Shown piece by piece: positions 11,006 to 22,185 of a DNA stretch of 46,773 bases (the stretch's first letter is position 1; each line of letters begins with the position of its first letter). The stretch lies in assembly GCA_032718475.1 (NCBI GenBank), contig JAUCBJ010007600.1:1-46773 (forward strand), given 5' to 3'. The position numbers and the translations under genes are program-made. Origin of the DNA: Nemertoderma westbladi (lineage: Eukaryota > Xenacoelomorpha > Nemertodermatida > Nemertodermatidae). The notes under the pieces were generated by a model. That model did not search any database. It worked only from the letters and a program-made list of their open reading frames with translations, and had not been told where the DNA came from.

Positions 11006-12110
11006 CTTACCTTTAGGAACTCCATAACATCGTAGGAGGCGTCCCCCTGCCCCCCAGTGGTTCATCTCGTTTGGGCCCCCGGTACTTACCTTATGGAATT
11101 CCATAACATCCCAGGAGGCGGCCCCCCTGCCCCCCGGTGGTTCATCTCGTTTGGGCCCCCGGTTGGACTTACCTTATGGAATTCCATAACATCCCAGGAG
11201 GCGGCCCCCCCAGTGGTTCATCTCGTTTGGGCCCCCGGTTGGACTTGCCTTATGGAATTCCATAACATCCCAGGAGGCGGCCCCCCTGCCCCCCGGTGGT
11301 TCATCTCGTTTGGGCCCCCGGTTGGACTTACCTTATGGAATTCCATAACATCCCAGGCGGCGGCCCCCCTGCCCCCCAGTGGTTCATCTCGTTTGGGCCC
11401 CCGGTTGGACTTACCTTATGGAATTCCATAACATCCCAGGCGGCGGCCCCCCTGCCCCCCAGTGGTTCATCTCGTTTGGGCCCCCGGTTGGACTTACCTT
11501 ATGGAATTCCATAACATCCCAGGCGGCGGACCCCTGCCCCCCAGTGGTTCATCTCGTTTGGGCCCCCGGTTGGACTTACCTTATGGAATTCCATAACATC
11601 CCAGGAGGCGGCCCCCCTGCCCCCCAGTGGTTCATCTCCTTTGGGCCCCCGGTTGGACTTACCTTATGGAATTCCATAACATCCCAGGAGGCGGCCCCCC
11701 TGCCCCCCAGTGGTTCATCTCGTTTGCGGGCCCCGTTTGGACTTACCTTATGGAATTCCATAACATCCCAGGAGGCGGCCCCCCTGCCCCCCAGTGGTTT
11801 ATCTCGTTTGGGCCCCCGGTTGGACTTACCTTATGGAATTCCATAACATCCCAGCAGGCGGCCCCCCTGCCCCCCAGTGGTTCATCTCGTTTGGGCCCCC
11901 GGTTGGACTTACCTTATGGAAATCCATAACATCCCAGGCGGCGGCCCCCCTGCCCCCCAATGGTTCATCTCGTTTTAGGGCCCCGGTTGGACTTACCTTA
12001 TGGAATTCCATAACATCCCAGGAGGCGGCCCCCCTGCCCCCCAGTGGTTCATCTCGTTTGGGCCCCCGGTTGGACTTACCTTATGGAATTCCATAACATC
12101 CCAGGCGGCG
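11006..12110 (-). repeat. 83-bp minisatellite made of CLCA exon 6 end plus splice donor, 14 donors
   Basis: On the minus (gene-sense) strand each unit consists of about 70 nt resembling the 3' end of exon 6 (…ATGTTATGGAATTCCATAAG) followed directly by gtaagtccaacc. The genuine exon end is the rightmost copy (12,080). Downstream copies recur every 83 bp (one is 76 bp) down to 11,010, each keeping AAG|GTAAGT, close to the ideal U1 target. Exon CACAACCCGG and intron gtaagtCCAACCG share CAACC, a likely seed for the first duplication. The unit is not a multiple of three, so use of a downstream donor would shift frame or reach a stop. G-runs (GGGGGGCAGGGGGG) occur on the sense strand in every unit. 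Confidence 0.93.
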
Positions 12111-12202
12111 GCCCCCCTGCACCGGTCGTTCATCTGATTAGGGGCTTCCGGGTTGTGGTAGCCGTCTGGGAAATCGGGATCCGAGTGGCAGAATTGCGAT
12201 AT
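12080..12202 (-). CDS. CLCA exon 6
   Basis: A 123-nt, phase 0-0 exon (41 codons) with acceptor gtttgtag and donor AAG followed by gtaagt. It reads ISQFCHSDPDFPDGYHNPEA, then PNQMNDRCRGAAAWDVMEFHK. This is the CLCA block 'VVEFC…HN.EAPN..N..C…TW.V'. Its last ~70 nt have been amplified into the 83-bp array directly downstream, so the exact donor used must be confirmed. I chose 12,080 because only this copy preserves the reading frame and the CLCA cysteine (RCRG). Confidence 0.92.
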
Positions 12203-12367
12203 CTACAAACAAACATTCAATTCGCTAATAATTAGTAATATATTCTACGAGAACTCCATAACATAAACGGCGAACTGAACTATTCGTAATATTTAAAATT
12301 TCAAACAATATAATTATTAATTTAAATGAAACACAAGCTTAGTGTAAGATATTTAAATGGAACCCAC

Positions 12368-12523
12368 CCCAGGTATAAACTCCATAAACATCATAGAAGC
12401 CGTGGCGGTATTCTCGTCTTCTTTCATCGAAGGAATGAATCGACATCCTTTCTCGGGAAGATTCGTGTTCGGATCAATCTCGCAGTCCTCATAAGTTTGG
12501 TAATGCTTGTGTGTACCCTTCAC
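12368..12523 (-). CDS. CLCA exon 5
   Basis: A 156-nt, phase 0-0 exon (52 codons) with acceptor ttttgtag and donor GGG followed by gtgggt. It encodes VKGTHKHYQTYEDCEIDPNT and, further on, KGCRFIPSMKEDENTATAS and MMFMEFIPG. CRFIP…TASMMFM matches the CLCA motif 'CEFIP…ASIMFM'. The cysteine content suits an extracellular, disulfide-bonded domain. It joins exon 6 as FIPG|ISQFC, the same spacing as in the family. Confidence 0.92.
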
Positions 12524-12620
12524 CTACAAAAGTAATAAACAATGGTTTATAGTGCCGGTAGGTTTACAGTAGTAGACTTCTCAGAAAGGAGTATATTTAT
12601 TGGAATGAGGTGTTACTTAC

Positions 12621-12748
12621 CTCCAGACTGCACCGTGTAGCTTGTAACTCCCCATCCGAGTCGATGTAGAAATGTTGACCATTAGGTAATGGGTATTCGT
12701 CAAACAGACCCCATCGTAAATGTCCCCATTCGTGTACTAAAACTTTAC
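12621..12748 (-). CDS. CLCA exon 4: HEWGH metal-binding motif
   Basis: A 128-nt exon with acceptor gtatttag and donor GAG followed by gtaagt. It completes a glycine codon split with exon 3 and reads [20 protein letters not shown] and then [31 protein letters not shown] carries the HExxH plus downstream aspartate that CLCA proteins use to bind zinc, with the glutamate as catalytic residue for self-cleavage (established for mammalian CLCA1). All these residues are intact, so the visible N-terminal domain is predicted to be catalytically competent. Confidence 0.94.
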
Positions 12749-12943
12749 CTAAATACAGTATATAGTAATTAAGTTATGAGTAAACACTTAAATAAGCACT
12801 CAGGTTATAATTTTCTGTATTATCCGTAAACTGTTGAATCCTTGGTGCCATAAATGTTTAATCCGCTACTGAGTTCAAGTTCAATATGAAAACTTAGTGT
12901 TACCGTACTTACATAATACATCATCTTATTCTTCTACTGTATA

Positions 12944-14805
12944 CAATATAACCAAACTTACCCAGGTCTCCCCACAATGTTTCAGACAATATAATCAAAC
13001 TTACCCAGGTCTCCCCACAATGTTTCAGACAATATAACCAAACTTACCCAGGTCTCCCCACAATGTTTCAGACAATATAACCAAACTTACCCAGGTCTCC
13101 CCACAATGTTTCAGACAATATAACCAAACTTACCCAGGTCTCCCCACAATGTTTCAGACAATATAACCAAACTTACCCAGGTCTCCCCACAATGTTTCAG
13201 ACAATATAATCAAACTTACCCAGGTCTCCCCACAATGTTTCAGACAATATAACAAAACTTACCCAGGTCTCCCCACAATGTTTCAGACAATATAACCAAA
13301 CTTACACAGGTCTCCCAACAATGTTTCAGACAATATAACCAAACTTACTCAGGTCTCCCCACAATGTTTCAGACAATATAACCAAACTTACCCAGGTCTC
13401 CCCACAATGTTTCAAACAATATAACCAAACTTACCCAGGTCTCCCCACAATGTTTCAGACAATATAATCAAACTTACCCAGGTCTCCCCACAATGTTTCA
13501 GACAATATAACCAAACTTACCCAGGTCTCCCCACAATGTTTCAGACAATATAACCAAACTTACCCAGGTCTCCCCACAATGTTTCAGACAATATAACCAA
13601 ACTTACCCAGGTCTCCCCACAATGTTTCAGACAATATAACCAAACTTACCCAGGTCTCCCCACAATGTTTCAGACAATATAACCAAACTTACCCAGGTCT
13701 CCCCACAATGTTTCAGACAATATAACCAAACTTACCCAGGTCTCCCCACAATGTTTCAGACAATATAACCAAACTTACCCAGGTCTCCCCACAATGTTTC
13801 AGACAATATAACTAAACTTACCCAGGTCTCCCCACAATGTTTCAGACAATATAACCAAACTTACCCAGGTCTCCCCACAATGTTTCAGACAATATAACCA
13901 AACTTACCCAGGTCTCCCCACAATGTTTCAGACAATATAACCAAACTTACCCAGGTCTCCTCACAATGTTTCAGACAATATAACCAAACTTACCCAGGTC
14001 TCCCCACAATGTTTCAGACAATATAACTAAACTTACCCAGGTCTCCCCACAATGTTTCAGACAATATAACCAAACTTACCCAGGTCTCCCCACAATGTTT
14101 CAGACAATATAACAAAACTTACCCAGGTCTCCCCACAATGTTTCAGATAATATAACCAAACTTACCCAGGTCTCCCCACAATGTTTCAGACAATATAACA
14201 AAACTTACCCAGGTCTCCCCACAATGTTTCAGATAATATAACCAAACTTACCCAGGTCTCCCCACAATGTTTCAGACAATATAACAAAACTTACCCAGGT
14301 CTCCCCACAATGTTTCAGACAATATAACCAAACTTACACAGGTCTCCCAACAATGTTTCAGACAATATAACCAAACTTACTCAGGTCTCCCCACAATGTT
14401 TCAGACAATATAACCAAACTTACCCAGGTCTCCCCACAATGTTTCAGACAATATAACCAAACTTACCCAGGTCTCCCCACAATGTTTCAGACAATATAAC
14501 CAAACTTACCCAGGTCTCCCCACAATGTTTCAGACAATATAACAAAACTTACCCAGGTCTCCCCACAATGTTTCAGACAATATAACCAAACTTACCCAGG
14601 TCTCCCCACAATGTTTCAAACAATATAACCAAACTTACCCAGGTCTCCCCACAATGTTTCAAACAATATAACAAAACTTACCCAGGTCTCCCCACAATGT
14701 TTCAGACAATATAACCAAACTTACCCAGGTCTCCCCACAATGTTTCAGATAATATAACCAAACTTACCCAGGTCTCCCCACAATGTTTCAGACAATATAA
14801 TGTCC
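12944..14805 (-). repeat. 43-bp minisatellite made of CLCA exon 3 end plus splice donor, ~43 copies
   Basis: On the gene-sense strand each unit contains GAAACATTGTGGGGAGACCTGG's final 20-odd nucleotides followed immediately by gtaagtttggttat. The rightmost copy is the true exon 3 end (14,768). About 42 further copies follow at exact 43-bp spacing into intron 3, nearly all preserving TGG|GTAAGT. The seed is visible: TTATATTGTC in the exon and ttatattgt 8-16 nt into the intron form a direct repeat 43 bp apart. The leftmost flank (gtaagtttggttatattgta) looks like the original intron start. Variants (gataatat, aacaaaact) recur in blocks, indicating segmental amplification. Confidence 0.95.
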
Positions 14806-14884
14806 TGAAGGAATTGCGGCGTAAAATGAAGATACTCTCCCTGGACGGCGCATCCGTCAGGTTGTTTTACGTAAGGGTTGTCAC
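14768..14884 (-). CDS. CLCA exon 3
   Basis: A 117-nt exon, entering in phase 1 and leaving in phase 1, with acceptor attcacag and donor CTGG followed by gtaagt. It reads DNPYVKQPDGCAVQGEYLHF and then TPQFLQDIILSETLWGDL. GEYLHFTPQFL is the hallmark CLCA block preceding the HExxH motif (GEYIHFTP.FL). The last ~29 nt are amplified in the 43-bp array. If splicing used a downstream donor, translation would run from GDLG into a TGA after about eight codons. Confidence 0.94.
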
Positions 14885-15573
14885 CTGTGAATTATAATAA
14901 AGTAATTAATAGGCCTAATATAGAATGATAAAAGTGATACATCATCGTGGTGACAATTGACAAACAGAATAATGTCACAGAATAAGTGTACTAAAAAACA
15001 AGTGACTTTATATTTGTTTCAGACACCAGATTATTATATACGGTAGGCCCTAAGCCGAGGATGCTGCTCATTGTTCATAACATAAGAATACAAAGCAAAC
15101 TCAAACGAGCTCGTACAATAGCGGTAGGTAGGAACCGAGAATTCCGTGATGAAAAAAAATACGTGATGACGTCATGATTAACATCCCGTAAAAGTTTGCT
15201 AAAAGACACACTCCGGTCTACATGATACAGTAGAATGCCTGGGTATATATATGAATGTAATTAATACTTTAGTTAATGAGGATACCCCCCTCTCCCTTTT
15301 TTTTTTTTCACTGAACGTGTTTAAGTTATTATTATTCAATAATATGAGATGCCCACCACCAAACTAAAATATGCATAGACAAGACAAATTGATTGATAAA
15401 ACAAAGGGCGAGGGAAATTCAAAAAACAGTTTGCATATCAATTCAGTCATTCAGTTTGCTGTTTGCAGTCATTCATATTTCTGAAAGCCAGTTTTGCTTT
15501 CGAGTGGCATTCAACTCACCTCGATCACACAATATGTAACATACTGTATTTGCGTTAAAATACGTTCTTATAC
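14885..15573. other. CLCA intron 2, part without recognised feature
   Basis: About 690 bp of AT-rich intron sequence between exon 3 and MITE A. No coding, RNA or repeat signal was recognised. Confidence 0.5.
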
Positions 15574-16214
<641 letters not shown>

Positions 16215-16375
16215 CTTGCATAATGTGTGCAATACATAAATTCGTATGAATATTTAATATATATCATTGAAGGCTTCATTCTAGAATATAGAGGCTGGTG
16301 ATTTGAAGCGGGAGATATAAAATTAAGCTAAATCATATTATAAGCTATCGATAAAATAATAAATACGGATATAAA

Positions 16376-17078
16376 ATAATTATTTATTACAATGGAAAAA
16401 GTAGAAATTATTTCACTATTTCCGAGACATTTTATTATTTACCGAGCGATATACAGTAGTGCTACAAAATAAATTAATTGAACTATAACAGTATTTTACT
16501 ATATTGCTTCCATAGTTACTGCTATTCAAATTACTGTACTCTTCAACTCCTAATGCTGCCTTACTCAATGTTAAATAATTTAGTGTTCTCGAATATTTAT
16601 TACATAACTAGAGAGCCGCTTAAATACATCAACCAATATTGGATATTGAGTTCCTTTTTGGAGAACGGCTTACAGACACTAAAGTTGCTATAACTTTTGA
16701 GTGTGTGAATGGATTTTGCTCAAATTACGTGCAAAACCTTTCTACGTCGATCGTCGATGCTCTTTCAACACATGTAACAATATTTGATAAATCCCACCAA
16801 AATTATTTTATTTTACTTTTTTGGCCGATAAAAAAAATAAAATCAATGCAATCCTATGAGTTACTTTTTTCAATCTTCCTATCTTCTGCGCACAACTGAA
16901 GAAACACTTTTATTCTTAAATTGTCACTTTTTCCCCAAAGAAAAACGTAGAACGTTTTTTTTTCAATATTCTCTCGACCCTTTATTAACCTCGCTGGCGC
17001 TCGGTAAATAAAATGCCTCGAGAATAATTAAAAAAAGTTCTACTTTTTTACTTTTTTTCTCATGTAATAAATAATTAT
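16376..17078. mobile_element. Inverted-repeat (MITE-like) element in CLCA intron 2
   Basis: Left arm 16,376-16,448 (ataattatttattac… to …cattttattatttaccgagcg) is the imperfect inverse of right arm about 16,990-17,078 (gcgctcggtaaataaaatg… to …gtaataaataattat). The arms are about 75-90 bp with a few indels in A/T runs. The interior of roughly 540 bp has no credible coding region. The right end lies only 46 bp from the donor of exon 2. Such long arms can form a strong hairpin in the pre-mRNA. Confidence 0.72.
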
Positions 17079-17124
17079 TTTTTCAAATGTCCTTTAATGG
17101 GCTCCGCAAATACCATTAACATAC

Positions 17125-17302
17125 CATATACGGGATTTCTTTTATCCACGATAATATTAGCCGTATTATAAGCCTCCTCAGAAGGTTCCTCATAGTCAGG
17201 GTGACTCGTCCACGTACAAGGTATTAGAATATTTACTTCTTTGAAGTAAAGCCGACGTTTAGTTGATTCTAGCATTTGTGCTGAAGCACGACGAAATACT
17301 TC
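17125..17302 (-). CDS. CLCA exon 2
   Basis: A 178-nt exon (phase 0 to 1) with acceptor gtctttcag and donor TATG followed by gtatgt. It encodes EVFRRASAQMLESTKRRLYF, then KEVNILIPCTWTSHPDYEEP and SEEAYNTANIIVDKRNPVY. TKRRLYFKEVNILIP..W matches the CLCA N-terminal block (LF.AT..R.YF..V.ILIP..W). The split glycine codon joins precisely to exon 3 (Y-G-DNPYVKQ). Confidence 0.94.
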
Positions 17303-17498
17303 CTGAAAGACAAAATAAGTCAACTAACGGTATTTAGTAAGGTTAATTGCATGGATTCAAAATATTCAATATTAATTTAGTTTTCGGTTGTTTACTAATC
17401 TTATTAGGCCTAACTGTTTTTCAAGTTGATAATATAATTTTACGATTTTTGACTTTTATCATATATTTGATTGATATACTTTATTGTATTAATATACA
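17303..17498. other. CLCA intron 1, 3' end
   Basis: About 200 bp containing the branch and polypyrimidine region ahead of exon 2 on the minus strand. Nothing else was recognised. Confidence 0.5.
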
Positions 17499-17731
17499 GC
17501 CGCCTCCGCTTTGCAGGACCTTGCTTTCGGCGAGAGGACCAGCGGTGCATAATCTTGTGCTATGGTAGCCTCATGGAGTGAACAAGCATGGTGGACAGCC
17601 CATGACTTTCTTGAGACGCATCTTAAAGGACACTGGCCTTGAAGATGCGGATGATCTAGCAAATGTCTGAAAAATGCAGCTGCAATGCAGCATGCCGATC
17701 CTAGTAGTACTGTAGTAGCAGTAGTATTAAT
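17499..17731 (+). mobile_element. LINE copy 4, 3'-end fragment
   Basis: Starts at 'cgcctccgctttgcaggacc', equivalent to the C-terminal NRLRFAGHC region of copies 2 and 3. It runs through 'catgactttcttgagacgca' to the family 3' tail (gcagctgcaatgcagcatgc, then a TAG/TAGT-rich end). About 60 bp around the stop codon are deleted (…gcaaatgt|ctgaaaaatg). It is a dead 5'-truncated insertion antisense in CLCA intron 1. Confidence 0.85.
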
Positions 17732-18631
17732 TTCGCCAACCCAAGTTTGTATTAAAAAATAACTTAGTTAATGGCTCAATACTAAACTAATAGAACCTGA
17801 TTTATTTATTTAATTGAATTATTTATTTCCTTTCTCAAATCGACCGCAGATAAAGGATATACCGGAAATATAGCCGCGGTCGTGGTCGTGGTATTAGGGG
17901 CCGTGGCCGTGGTATTAGGGGCCGTGGTCGTGGTAAACGACTACAGTCCCAATGAACTACGGCCAGGACAGCTATCGGGGGAAGCGGTGAGATCGGGGGT
18001 TTCACCCTCATCAGTAACTCAATGCAGGATCGGGGCGGCCAAAGGTTTACTACTTAAATGAAATCTCTCCTGGGCCCCAAGAAGGGAAGTGCGATCGAAC
18101 CCACACCAAGGTGAGACTTAGAGGGTGGTCCGGCAGGGCTGCTAGCACGGCCTCTAGAGAGGGCCCAGACCGAATGGGTGCAGCCTGGGGTTGAGTTGGT
18201 TGCCCAGGATGAGGTGGCCGGTGTAAATAAATCCCCATTTAGAAACGTGATTACAACCTAGGTTGAAGTGAATCTCTTCAAGCGTTCAAGGATATACATA
18301 CGTAGGTAAATAGTGACGTGTACTCTTAATAAGGTGTGATTGTTCTGATAGTGGTAAGGTGGAATGGTATAAGGGACAAACTTCGTTTGGATAGTGGTAT
18401 CTGTACGTCGCAAGAAGGATTTTATCTTATTGAGACAAATCCGCATACAGACTGTAAATCTTATCGGTGATGGCAACTGATTTTTTCGCGCAATTGTATG
18501 GTGTATGTGGTTGGGAAAGACTTTATTCTACTTTTCGCAAGAAACTAATATTAAGTTATCAATATGAATAGTATTTGTGGGGAACAGAGACCGAAGTTAT
18601 GGCTGGACTCCTAAACACCGATATCTGTATG
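17732..18631. other. CLCA intron 1 sequence with short GC-rich tract
   Basis: Mostly unassigned. A 21-bp unit (gtggtattaggggccgtgg-type) repeats about two and a half times near 17,880-17,935, followed by a GC-rich block to about 18,220. On the minus strand a B-box-like ggttcgatc (near 18,095) hints at a tRNA-derived SINE, but no A box was found. I do not call a gene. Confidence 0.4.
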
Positions 18632-18933
18632 TCTAGGTCTACCATGGCCTACTATATATATATATATACGGCCTCTATAAATTATTTGTAGTAGGTAGTT
18701 TTTATTACTATATGTGTAGAAAATGTTCCAAAACATGTTAGCTATTCATTTTATGAAAAAATCGCGTTCTAGAACGAATATTTTTGGTTCTAGAACATTT
18801 TTTAGAAAAAAATCTAGATTATATTTAAAACGCGTGGAATTGTGGGGCGAGCCACGAAGTTGGCGGAGCCTTAGCGAATTGACACTGTTAGGGGGTGGGT
18901 CAATTTATGCAAATAGTTGTCGTCGTCGTCGTT

Positions 18934-18972
<39 letters not shown>

Positions 18973-20106
18973 GTCGTTACGATTTTGACATGCTAATAAC
19001 TTTGTCGGATTTAAAGCTGCCAAGTTGAAAATTTGTAGGTATCAATATGAGCAAAAGTTGAGATTTTTGAGAGACTTTCAGACACCATCAGTGCAATGGT
19101 CTCCCGCTAGAGGGCCACATGTCTAAACATTAAATGCCCTCCCATTTCTTTGCTTTTAATCCGTTTAAGCTGAAACTTGGCAGATATGTATTAGACCATT
19201 AGCTGTGACTTTCAAAGGAGGCGAATCCATCTGCAGTTCTCCAGTCTGCCGCTAGAGGGCCAACGTGACTATTTGCATAAATTGACCTACCCCCTAACAG
19301 TGTCAATTCGCTAAGGCTCTGCCAACTTCGTGCTGCGCGAAGTCCCCACTTCGTGTTTTAAAACGTGTTTAAAATCAATAAAAAAAATTTCAAAAAATTT
19401 TATTCACAATAATTTTTTTAAACAAATTTTATTCACAATAATTTTTTTAAACAAATTTTTTTTATCGATTTTAAACACGTTTTAAAACATGCGTTTTGAA
19501 TAGAATCCAGATTTTTTTCTAAAAACAAATTGTAACTTTTTTAAAAATGAATAGCTAACATGTTCTGGAACATTTTCTATACAAATACAGTAGTAATAAG
19601 AACTAGCTAACTACAAAATATTTATAGAGGGAAGTAGGTTGTCGGAACCAAATTACTAGCTAATCCTCCTAAAATACTAGCTACCTTAAAATTTAGTATC
19701 TTGCTTAACGAAAAGACTTCAATTACGACCGTTGACCAAATTGCAGCAAATGAAAATTTATATAACTCTCCCCGCCCATATCAAAATATCAAAATAGTGT
19801 AAAAAAAACTGGCCTCTTTTTTTAAGGCCAAATCGATAACATGTTAGGCCGTATATATAGTAGGCCATGGTCGGAACCAGTGTTGAAATTACTAGCTAAA
19901 CCTATCTAAAACATTAGCTACCATAAAATTTAGTATCTTGGTTTAGTATTTATTGACTTCAATTACGCCCGTTGACCAAATTGCAGCAAATGGAAATTTA
20001 TAGAACTCTCCCCATATCAAAATAGTGTAAAAAAAAACTGGCCTCTTTTTTTAAGGCCAAATCGACAATTTGTTAGGCCCTATATATAGTAGGCCGCCAT
20101 GGGTCT
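18632..20106. mobile_element. Fold-back element containing MITE B
   Basis: The left arm (ctaccatggcctactatata…, then gtagaaaatgttcc…, gttagctattcattt) is inverted at 19,490-19,640 (…aaatgaatagctaacatgtt…, acattttctatac…) and at 19,848-19,868 (gtatatatagtaggccatgg). The arms bracket MITE B. The right side carries a ~228-bp tandem duplication (about 19,640-19,868 and 19,869-20,095), each copy containing ttgaccaaattgcagcaaat and ctggcctctttttttaaggc. No transposase ORF was seen. It lies in CLCA intron 1. Confidence 0.75.
18840..19354 (-). mobile_element. MITE B, inverted second copy of MITE A family
   Basis: Reverse-orientation copy of MITE A, with the same termini (TTGTGGGGCGAGCC… and …CCCCACTTCGT), the same internal unique sequence (ctctagcgggagaccattgc on the opposite strand), and a short (GTC)n tract. 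It is nested inside a larger fold-back element. With copy A 3 kb away in opposite orientation in the same gene, the two could pair over about 500 nt in a transcript. Confidence 0.88.
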
Positions 20107-20338
20107 ACTCTACCGACAAACATTCGTTGAATTCGGTTTCCAAGCAGTTTCACTGGGGAAATCACTTCAATTTGATGTCGCCATTACCATAGAAAACAAA
20201 AGTAATGTCCGCTATAAAGTTGTGACTACTATCGGGATTATTTGAACTCTACATTCTGTAAATCTAACTATTTGATTTTTTATTCACATACATAACTCTA
20301 TCTACAGTTAATATGTTGAAAGAAATGTAGCCTATCTG

Positions 20339-20600
20339 TGATAACTACTTACATATAGTACTTGTGTGTATAGTAGCACTTTACAGTGTGATGATCCGAG
20401 CCGAGTGGCTTTGTTACACGAACGAACATTAGTGAGTGAGAGAAAATAAAGCCACGAGGATTAGAACACTGTAATAACTATTTACATACTGTACGTCTGT
20501 GTAAAGTAGCACTTTACAGTGTGATGATCCGAGTGGCTTTGTTACACGAACGAACGTACAGTAGTGAGTGAGTGAAAATAAAGCCACGAGGATCAGAACA
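20339..20600. repeat. ~130-bp tandem duplication
   Basis: Two adjacent copies start at about 20,339 and 20,471. Both contain tagcactttacagtgtgatg, gtggctttgttacacgaacg and aaaataaagccacgagga, with small indels between copies. Function unknown; in CLCA intron 1. Confidence 0.85.
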
Positions 20601-20633
20601 CTCTAAAGTACTTTGCAACAAATATGAATGTAG

Positions 20634-21093
20634 TTTTATTCCAAAATTGTAACATTACAAAATGATTGTATATATGTTATAAGTGATAGAAACTGCACAA
20701 ATTAAATTAGTTGCTGTATGAAATAAATGTAAAAATGACATAAATTATGTTATAAAAAAGTTAGCCTATATTTAGCGTGGCGTTTAGAGCCATGTTAATA
20801 GTTTATAGCTATTGGTTATTATTACTGTAGCTACAGGTAGGTAATGCAGTAGGCCTACAGTATCTTGCTGTCTGACAATTAATATTAAATTTCAACTATT
20901 GTTTATGTGATAACAATGAACGGCGTGACATTACGGTCACGCCATTGGGACATTACATAAATAATAATACACCAATACAATACAAATGTACAGGCCAATA
21001 AAATGCTGTAATGTTCTCTAAAGTTGTAAAGTACTAAATAACAACTCGCTGTTTACTAACAGCATTGAGTAACGTTACAATTTTGGAATAAAA
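20634..21093. mobile_element. Short inverted-repeat element with perfect 20-bp ends
   Basis: ttttattccaaaattgtaac at 20,634-20,653 is perfectly inverted at 21,074-21,093. A second inverted pair (gtactttgcaac near 20,608 and gttgtaaagtac near 21,025) partly overlaps. The intervening ~420 bp has no coding potential. Probably MITE-like, but no target duplication was established. Confidence 0.55.
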
Positions 21094-21289
21094 TAATTAG
21101 TTGATAGTTTCAAGAAAAATGTTTGTAGCGAATCAGCTCAATGTGTATTACAAATATAAGATGAAGAAGAAACGTGTTATAAAAAATGGAATTACTGTAT
21201 TTTGAATACAAATAACTGATGAATTGCGTAGGCCTCTATAAAGAGATTCATTTAATACCAGAAACGTCGTTTAGACCTAGGTTTAAAAT

Positions 21290-22172
21290 GTAGGTACCGG
21301 TATCCTAACAGTACTGGTATCCTAACAGGACCGGTATCCTAACAGTACAGGTATCCTAACAGGACCGGTATCCTAACAGGACCGGTATCCTAACAGGACT
21401 GGTATCCTAATGAGACTGGTATCCTAACGAGACTGGTAACAGGACAGTATCCTAACAGGACCAGTATCCTAACAGGACCAGTATCCTAACAGTACCCGTA
21501 TCCTAACAGGACCGGTATCCTAACAGTACCCGTATCCTAACAGGACCGGTATCCTAACAGGACTGGTATCCTAATGAGACTGGTATCCTAACGAGACTGG
21601 TAACAGGACAGTATCCTAACAGGACCAGTATCCTAACAGTACCCGTATCCTAACAGGACCGGTATCCTAACAGGACCGGTATCCTAACAGGGCCAGTATC
21701 CTAACAGGACCGGTATCCTAATGAGACTGGTATCCTAACGAGACTGGTAACAGGACAGTATCCTAACAGGACCAGTATCCTAACAGGACCAGTATCCTAA
21801 CAGTACCCGTATCCTAACAGGACCGGTATCCTAACAGGACCGGTATCCTAACAGGACCGGTATCCTAACAGGACCGGTATCTAATGAGACCGGTAACAGG
21901 ACAGTATCCTAACAGGACTGGTATCCTAACAAGACTTGTATCCTAATGAGACCGGTAACAGGACAGTATCCTAACTAATGAGACTGGTATCCTAATGAGA
22001 CCGGTAACAGGACAGTATCCTAACAGGACCGGTATCTTAACGGGACTGGTATCCTAACAAGACTGGTATCTAATGAGACCGGTAACAGGACAGTATCCTA
22101 ACAGGACCGGTATCCTAACAGGACTGGTATCCTAACGGGACCGGTATCCTAATGAGACCGGTATCTAATGAG
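21290..22172. repeat. 17-bp minisatellite (accggtatcctaacagg), ~50 units
   Basis: Tandem units of accggtatcctaacagg with interspersed variants (gagactggtatcctaatg, ggtaacaggacagtatcc) that recur in blocks, giving higher-order structure. The array ends about 14 bp from the donor of CLCA exon 1, so it occupies the very start of intron 1. Many units contain the ACCGGT palindrome. No similarity to the exon 1 end was found. Confidence 0.95.
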
Positions 22173-22185
22173 ATGATTCTGTAAC

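Noticed and set aside
11057-12096. Overlapping ORFs in both strands with WTYLMEFHNIPGGGPPAP-type repeats
   Set aside because: These are by-products of the 83-bp array. The real coding content is exon 6 at its right end.
12944-14805. CRISPR-like regular array
   Set aside because: Units are directly adjacent with no unique spacers, in a eukaryotic intron next to an exon of the same sequence.
17860-18040. RG-rich reading frame (RGRGRGIRGRGRG), possible Sm-type protein tail
   Set aside because: Short GC-rich 21-bp repeat with no upstream domain and no splice support.
18050-18238. Possible tRNA or second SINE from a B-box-like ggttcgatc
   Set aside because: No A box at the right distance and no cloverleaf; a single 9-mer is not enough.
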